A stretch of 64,000 nucleotides of DNA, taken from the NCBI GenBank assembly GCA_937871435.1, contig CALMQM010000039.1:1-64000 (forward strand). Direction: 5' to 3'. Position numbers and translations under genes: made by a program. This DNA is from an uncultured Bacteroidota bacterium (GTDB lineage Bacteria > Bacteroidota > Bacteroidia > AKYH767-A > 2013-40CM-41-45). Under the pieces are notes generated by a model that did not search any database, had not been told where the DNA came from, and saw nothing but the letters and a program-made list of their open reading frames with translations. Shown piece by piece: positions 60,943 to 64,000 of the stretch (position 1 is its first letter; every line of letters begins with the position of its first letter).

Positions 60943-63420
60943 TCAAGACCTCTTTTTTGCACCCCTGATCGGTTCTGCAGTCCATGGATCTTCCGGCCAT
61001 GAGTGTTTTTGATAACGTATGCGCAATTCTTTGCGAACTTCAGGATAAGTATTTTTCCAAAAACTTCGTAAATCTGATGTTACCTGAACAGGTCTGTAGC
61101 CCGGCGATAATAAATGCATTAGGACCGGTGTGTTTCCGGCATTCACAGCGGGAGTATCAGTGAGTCCAAAAACTTCCTGCAAACGAACTGCAAGAACAGG
61201 TGACGAGCCATCCATGTTGTAATTGAGTGTGATCCATGATCCGCTTGGAACCTGGATTTTCTCAGGAGCAAATTTTTCTAAATGTTGCTGATCGCTATAA
61301 CTCAAAATGCTTTTGAGCATTTCCAAAAAATCTAACTTTTTGAAATCTTCCGCCTTGCGGATTTGATTCAGAAATGGAGCAGCCCATTTTTCAGGATACT
61401 GTTCAAGGAATATCTCGTCGATGTCAGGAAGATTTAATTCAGGGCGCCATTTGTTTACAGAAGAAATTCTTGCCAGGTACTGATTTGTTTTGTCATCAAT
61501 TGTAAATACACCCAATCCCTGTTTTTGAATGACTGAACACAAAATGTCAATTAATTTCTGAGTGTCAATTTTTACAATAGGCTTGGAGCTAATGATTAAA
61601 CTTCCTGCTTTCCATTCCTGTCTCGCCACAAGTAAACCATTGCGTTCATCCCAAAATATATTTTCTGTACTTTTTATTGATTCAATGAGATCTGCCGGAT
61701 CAAATGGAGCTGCAAGAAAAATTTTTCCTTCTTTGACTCCTCCGTCCATTTGTGCAATTGCGATCCATTCTTCATTCAGCATCGGATCATCCGGAGCAAG
61801 CCGTGCAATTTTTCCATTTGCAAGACGAAAACGTCCCTGTTCACCTTCTCGTTTAGCAACTCTTTCAGGGTACGCAGCTGCAATCAGTGCACCCGCCAGT
61901 TCATATGAATACGATTGTTCGGTATACTTCACCTTCATCAACGTTCGCCACTGTCTGGACACACGCTCAATTCTTTCGAGCGCATTTCTGTCGGCATTTA
62001 CTTTTTCTTTTTTTCTCCATTGATTCAATGCATCGAGTCTCAAATGAATATCCGCGCCGGCAGCTCTCCCGAGTGGATCCTTTTCTTCCAACACTGCAGC
62101 AACATCAGCAGCCAGAACAGGGCAAGCCTGTTCTTTTCCGGACACTAAAAGGTGTGCAATTCTTGGATGAGTTGGGAATTCAAGTAAAAGTTTTCCCTGG
62201 TCAGTAATTCTTTCATTCTCCAATGCATTTAGTTCTTGCAACAAAATCCGTGCTTGTGTCACTGCACTTGCAGGAGGAGGGTTGATCCAGGCGAGTTGAG
62301 TCAGATCATGATGGCCCCAATTAGCCAACTCCAGCACAAGATGAGAAAGCTCAGCATCAAGTATTTCAGGAGCTCTGTGTTCTACAAGATGATGATTAGA
62401 ACCCTCTGACCAAAGCCTGTAACAGACCCCGGGACCCAATCTCCCGGCACGCCCTGCTCTTTGATCTGCGGTATCTTTTGTCACACGTACAGTTTCAAGA
62501 TGAGTGAGCCCTGACCGCTGATCGTATTTTGGAATGCGTGCATACCCCGAATCAATAACGATCCGGATTCCATCAATAGTCAAACTCGTTTCTGTGATAG
62601 AAGTGGATAGAATAATTTTTCTTTTGCCGAATTTGTCTGGCGTGAGTGCAGCCTGTTGTTCGTCATGCGGAAGGTCACCATATAAAACATGAATACAACA
62701 ATTTGTTTCTGCCGTATCAAGCAGGTCTTTGCAACGGTGAATATCACCACTCCCAGGAAGAAAAACGAGAACGTCTCCATGCTCTTCACGAAGTGCTTTA
62801 AGAATCACTTTGAAAACTACTGCTGAAAGTGGTTGTGTATTGTCTGTGTTGATGTAGCGATAATCAATTGGATATTGCCTGCCTTCGCTTGTGATAACCG
62901 GCGCATTTCCTATAAGTGCAGAAAGTGTGTTGCCGTCCAGTGTCGCGGACATGATAAGCATGCGTAAATCCGGCCGAAGAATTTGCTGTGCTTCCCTGCA
63001 AAGCGTGAGGGCAAGATCAGCATGTAAGCTTCGTTCATGGAATTCATCAAAAATGACCATGCCAACCTGCTCCAGTGAGTTGTCGCGTTGTAACATTCGG
63101 GTAAGAATGCCTTCAGTTACAATTTCAATTCTTGTCATTGGACCAACCTTCGTTTCGAAGCGAATTCTGTAACCAATAGTTGCACCTGGTTCTTCATTTA
63201 ATTGTTCTGCCAGTCTCCAACTCACTGCTCTGGCAGCTAATCTTCGGGGTTCAAGCAGGAGAATTTTCTTTCCCGTCAACCAGGGTTGATCCATTAATGC
63301 AAGAGGAAGAATGGTGCTTTTCCCGGCGCCTGGAGGAGCCTGAAGAATAACCGTATTATTTTCCGCAAGTGTTTTTTGTACCAGCGGAAGTACGTCGTGG
63401 ATGGGAAAATTGGAGTGCAT
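60943..63420 (-). CDS. hrpB: ATP-dependent helicase HrpB
   Basis: An 825-residue DEAH/RHA-type RNA helicase. Walker A is 'QAPPGAGKST' (about residues 28-37), motif Ia 'LLLEPRRLAARAV', Walker B 'FDEFHERSLHADLAL' (the DEFH form that marks HrpB rather than HrpA), motif III 'MSATLDG', and motif VI 'DQRAGRAGRLGPGVCYRLWS'. A helicase-associated domain and the C-terminal HrpB domain ('PSGSWITLNYNMDGSSPVLA', 'RYQKHSWPEDPWTAEP') complete the usual length. The cellular role of HrpB is not well defined. A -7-like TATTTTTG (minus strand, 63431-63438) stands 10 nt before the ATG. Confidence 0.94.
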   Translation of the reverse strand: MHSNFPIHDVLPLVQKTLAENNTVILQAPPGAGKSTILPLALMDQPWLTGKKILLLEPRRLAARAVSWRLAEQLNEEPGATIGYRIRFETKVGPMTRIEIVTEGILTRMLQRDNSLEQVGMVIFDEFHERSLHADLALTLCREAQQILRPDLRMLIMSATLDGNTLSALIGNAPVITSEGRQYPIDYRYINTDNTQPLSAVVFKVILKALREEHGDVLVFLPGSGDIHRCKDLLDTAETNCCIHVLYGDLPHDEQQAALTPDKFGKRKIILSTSITETSLTIDGIRIVIDSGYARIPKYDQRSGLTHLETVRVTKDTADQRAGRAGRLGPGVCYRLWSEGSNHHLVEHRAPEILDAELSHLVLELANWGHHDLTQLAWINPPPASAVTQARILLQELNALENERITDQGKLLLEFPTHPRIAHLLVSGKEQACPVLAADVAAVLEEKDPLGRAAGADIHLRLDALNQWRKKEKVNADRNALERIERVSRQWRTLMKVKYTEQSYSYELAGALIAAAYPERVAKREGEQGRFRLANGKIARLAPDDPMLNEEWIAIAQMDGGVKEGKIFLAAPFDPADLIESIKSTENIFWDERNGLLVARQEWKAGSLIISSKPIVKIDTQKLIDILCSVIQKQGLGVFTIDDKTNQYLARISSVNKWRPELNLPDIDEIFLEQYPEKWAAPFLNQIRKAEDFKKLDFLEMLKSILSYSDQQHLEKFAPEKIQVPSGSWITLNYNMDGSSPVLAVRLQEVFGLTDTPAVNAGNTPVLMHLLSPGYRPVQVTSDLRSFWKNTYPEVRKELRIRYQKHSWPEDPWTAEPIRGAKKRS

Positions 63421-63567
63421 TCTGAGCGAACAAAAATAAAGAAATCTCCAGTCCGAATGGTTTATTTCTCGATTGCAAAATTTTTTAAAACAGAAAGGCT
63501 GGTGAAAATGTCAGAACTGACAAAAATCACTTCATGAGATTATTATTAAAGAAAAATAAAAGCGATT

Positions 63568-64000
63568 TTATTGCACTGCCAGATTGCGCACGACTTCCAT
63601 ATGATCTGCAAGAAAATTTTCGCACCAGTTGAACAAATCTGCGCGATCGTGAAATTTCATTTTCCTGTACAAATGTTTACGGTGGCTCTTAAACGTGGCG
63701 ACAGTAATTCCATAAATAAATGCGATATGACTTTGTCTGTATCCTCTATAGATAAAACAAAGTAATTGTTTCTCACGTGTTGTCAATCCATGAAACAGAT
63801 GAGAACGACCTTCATCGAAAGAAAATTCTTTTTCATCCACAAAATGTGTACTTGATTCCGGATTTTTTTCTTCAAATGGAGAAATAAGAAAACTCTCATT
63901 GGCTGTTTGCATCCGTAAACGGAATTCCCGGATTTTTCCATTTGCATTCAAATCGTTCCCTGTTTTACTCAATGTACTGATTGCATCCAGAATTTTTTTG
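63568..64000 (-). CDS. LuxR-type HTH regulator (N-terminus outside window)
   Basis: The minus frame stays open to the window end ('KKILDAISTLSKTGNDL' precedes the first internal start), so only the C-terminal 140 or so residues are seen. They include a LuxR/GerE helix-turn-helix: 'LTTREKQLLCFIYRGYRQSH' and 'YGITVATFKSHRKHLYRKM', with the usual 'TVxTxKSHRxxLYRK' recognition-helix pattern. A 'TREKQLL' start and 'HDRADLF' end match this fold. The sensor or receiver part lies beyond the edge, so the signal cannot be told. Lone regulators of this kind are common in Bacteroidota. Confidence 0.8.
   Translation of the reverse strand, partial: KKILDAISTLSKTGNDLNANGKIREFRLRMQTANESFLISPFEEKNPESSTHFVDEKEFSFDEGRSHLFHGLTTREKQLLCFIYRGYRQSHIAFIYGITVATFKSHRKHLYRKMKFHDRADLFNWCENFLADHMEVVRNLAVQ

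Noticed and set aside
60943-63420. HrpA rather than HrpB
   Set aside because: The DEFH form of the Walker B motif, the length near 820 residues and the C-terminal domain fit HrpB; HrpA is about 1300 residues.
63568-63972. Treating the LuxR-type gene as complete with a start at 63972
   Set aside because: The apparent start is a TTG inside an open frame that continues to the window edge, so the gene is partial.

Overview
The window comes from a chromosome of the phylum Bacteroidota, probably a Chitinophagales/Sphingobacteriales-like lineage. Three things point there. Fourteen intact genes (plus one relic) end in a type IX secretion system (T9SS) type A sorting domain, with motifs such as YPNP near the start and GVYF/GIYF near the end. 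A SprE/PorW-type T9SS lipoprotein is present. Several genes have Bacteroidota promoters (TTG, 19 nt, TAnnTTTG). There is no rRNA, intact tRNA, CRISPR array, insertion sequence or prophage.

Layout. 1-3.6 kb: two overlapping cargo genes (the first cut by the window edge) in visibly AT-richer DNA, followed by an in-frame orphan sorting domain. 3.8-6.4 kb: sprE/porW. 6.5-8.2 kb: a seven-bladed FG-GAP/UnbV cargo protein on the minus strand. 8.4-15.1 kb: bactofilin, an AtpZ-like and an AtpI-like membrane protein, then atpB-E-F-H-A-G with its own promoter; atpD and atpC are absent, so the ATP synthase genes are split. 15.1-24.1 kb: cargo genes mixed with MarC, DUF421, a 2Fe-2S thioredoxin-fold ferredoxin and a small partner. 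24.2-26.7 kb: a CarH/LitR-like B12-dependent MerR regulator, an ECF sigma factor and purQ. 26.7-42.3 kb: five cargo genes, including an M4 metalloprotease of about 1,900 residues and two giant Ig-like/propeller paralogues. 42.4-51.7 kb: housekeeping genes (an EF-G paralogue, DUF983, xseA-xseB with an unknown 377-residue protein, creD) and two very small membrane-peptide ORFs. 52-60.8 kb: a ten-PKD cysteine-patterned cargo protein, an ECF sigma factor overlapping an anti-sigma/beta-barrel-like protein, a secreted glutathione peroxidase with a sorting tag, and a large cargo protein. 60.9-64 kb: HrpB helicase and the C-terminal part of a LuxR-type regulator.

How the genes work together. The main theme is surface and secreted protein biology: SprE/PorW serves the T9SS that should export the cargo, and the second sigma/anti-sigma pair is a plausible envelope-sensing unit beside one cargo gene. 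The CarH-like regulator and ECF factor form a plausible light/B12-responsive module, but no carotenoid or photolyase gene lies here.

The features most worth a second look are: the EF-G paralogue, which lacks the catalytic switch-II histidine; the PKD array with four regularly placed cysteines per repeat; the CarH-ECF pair with two elaborate inverted repeats; and a perfect 23-nt palindrome between divergent cargo genes with half-sites elsewhere. All functions are read from sequence by eye; no database search was run.
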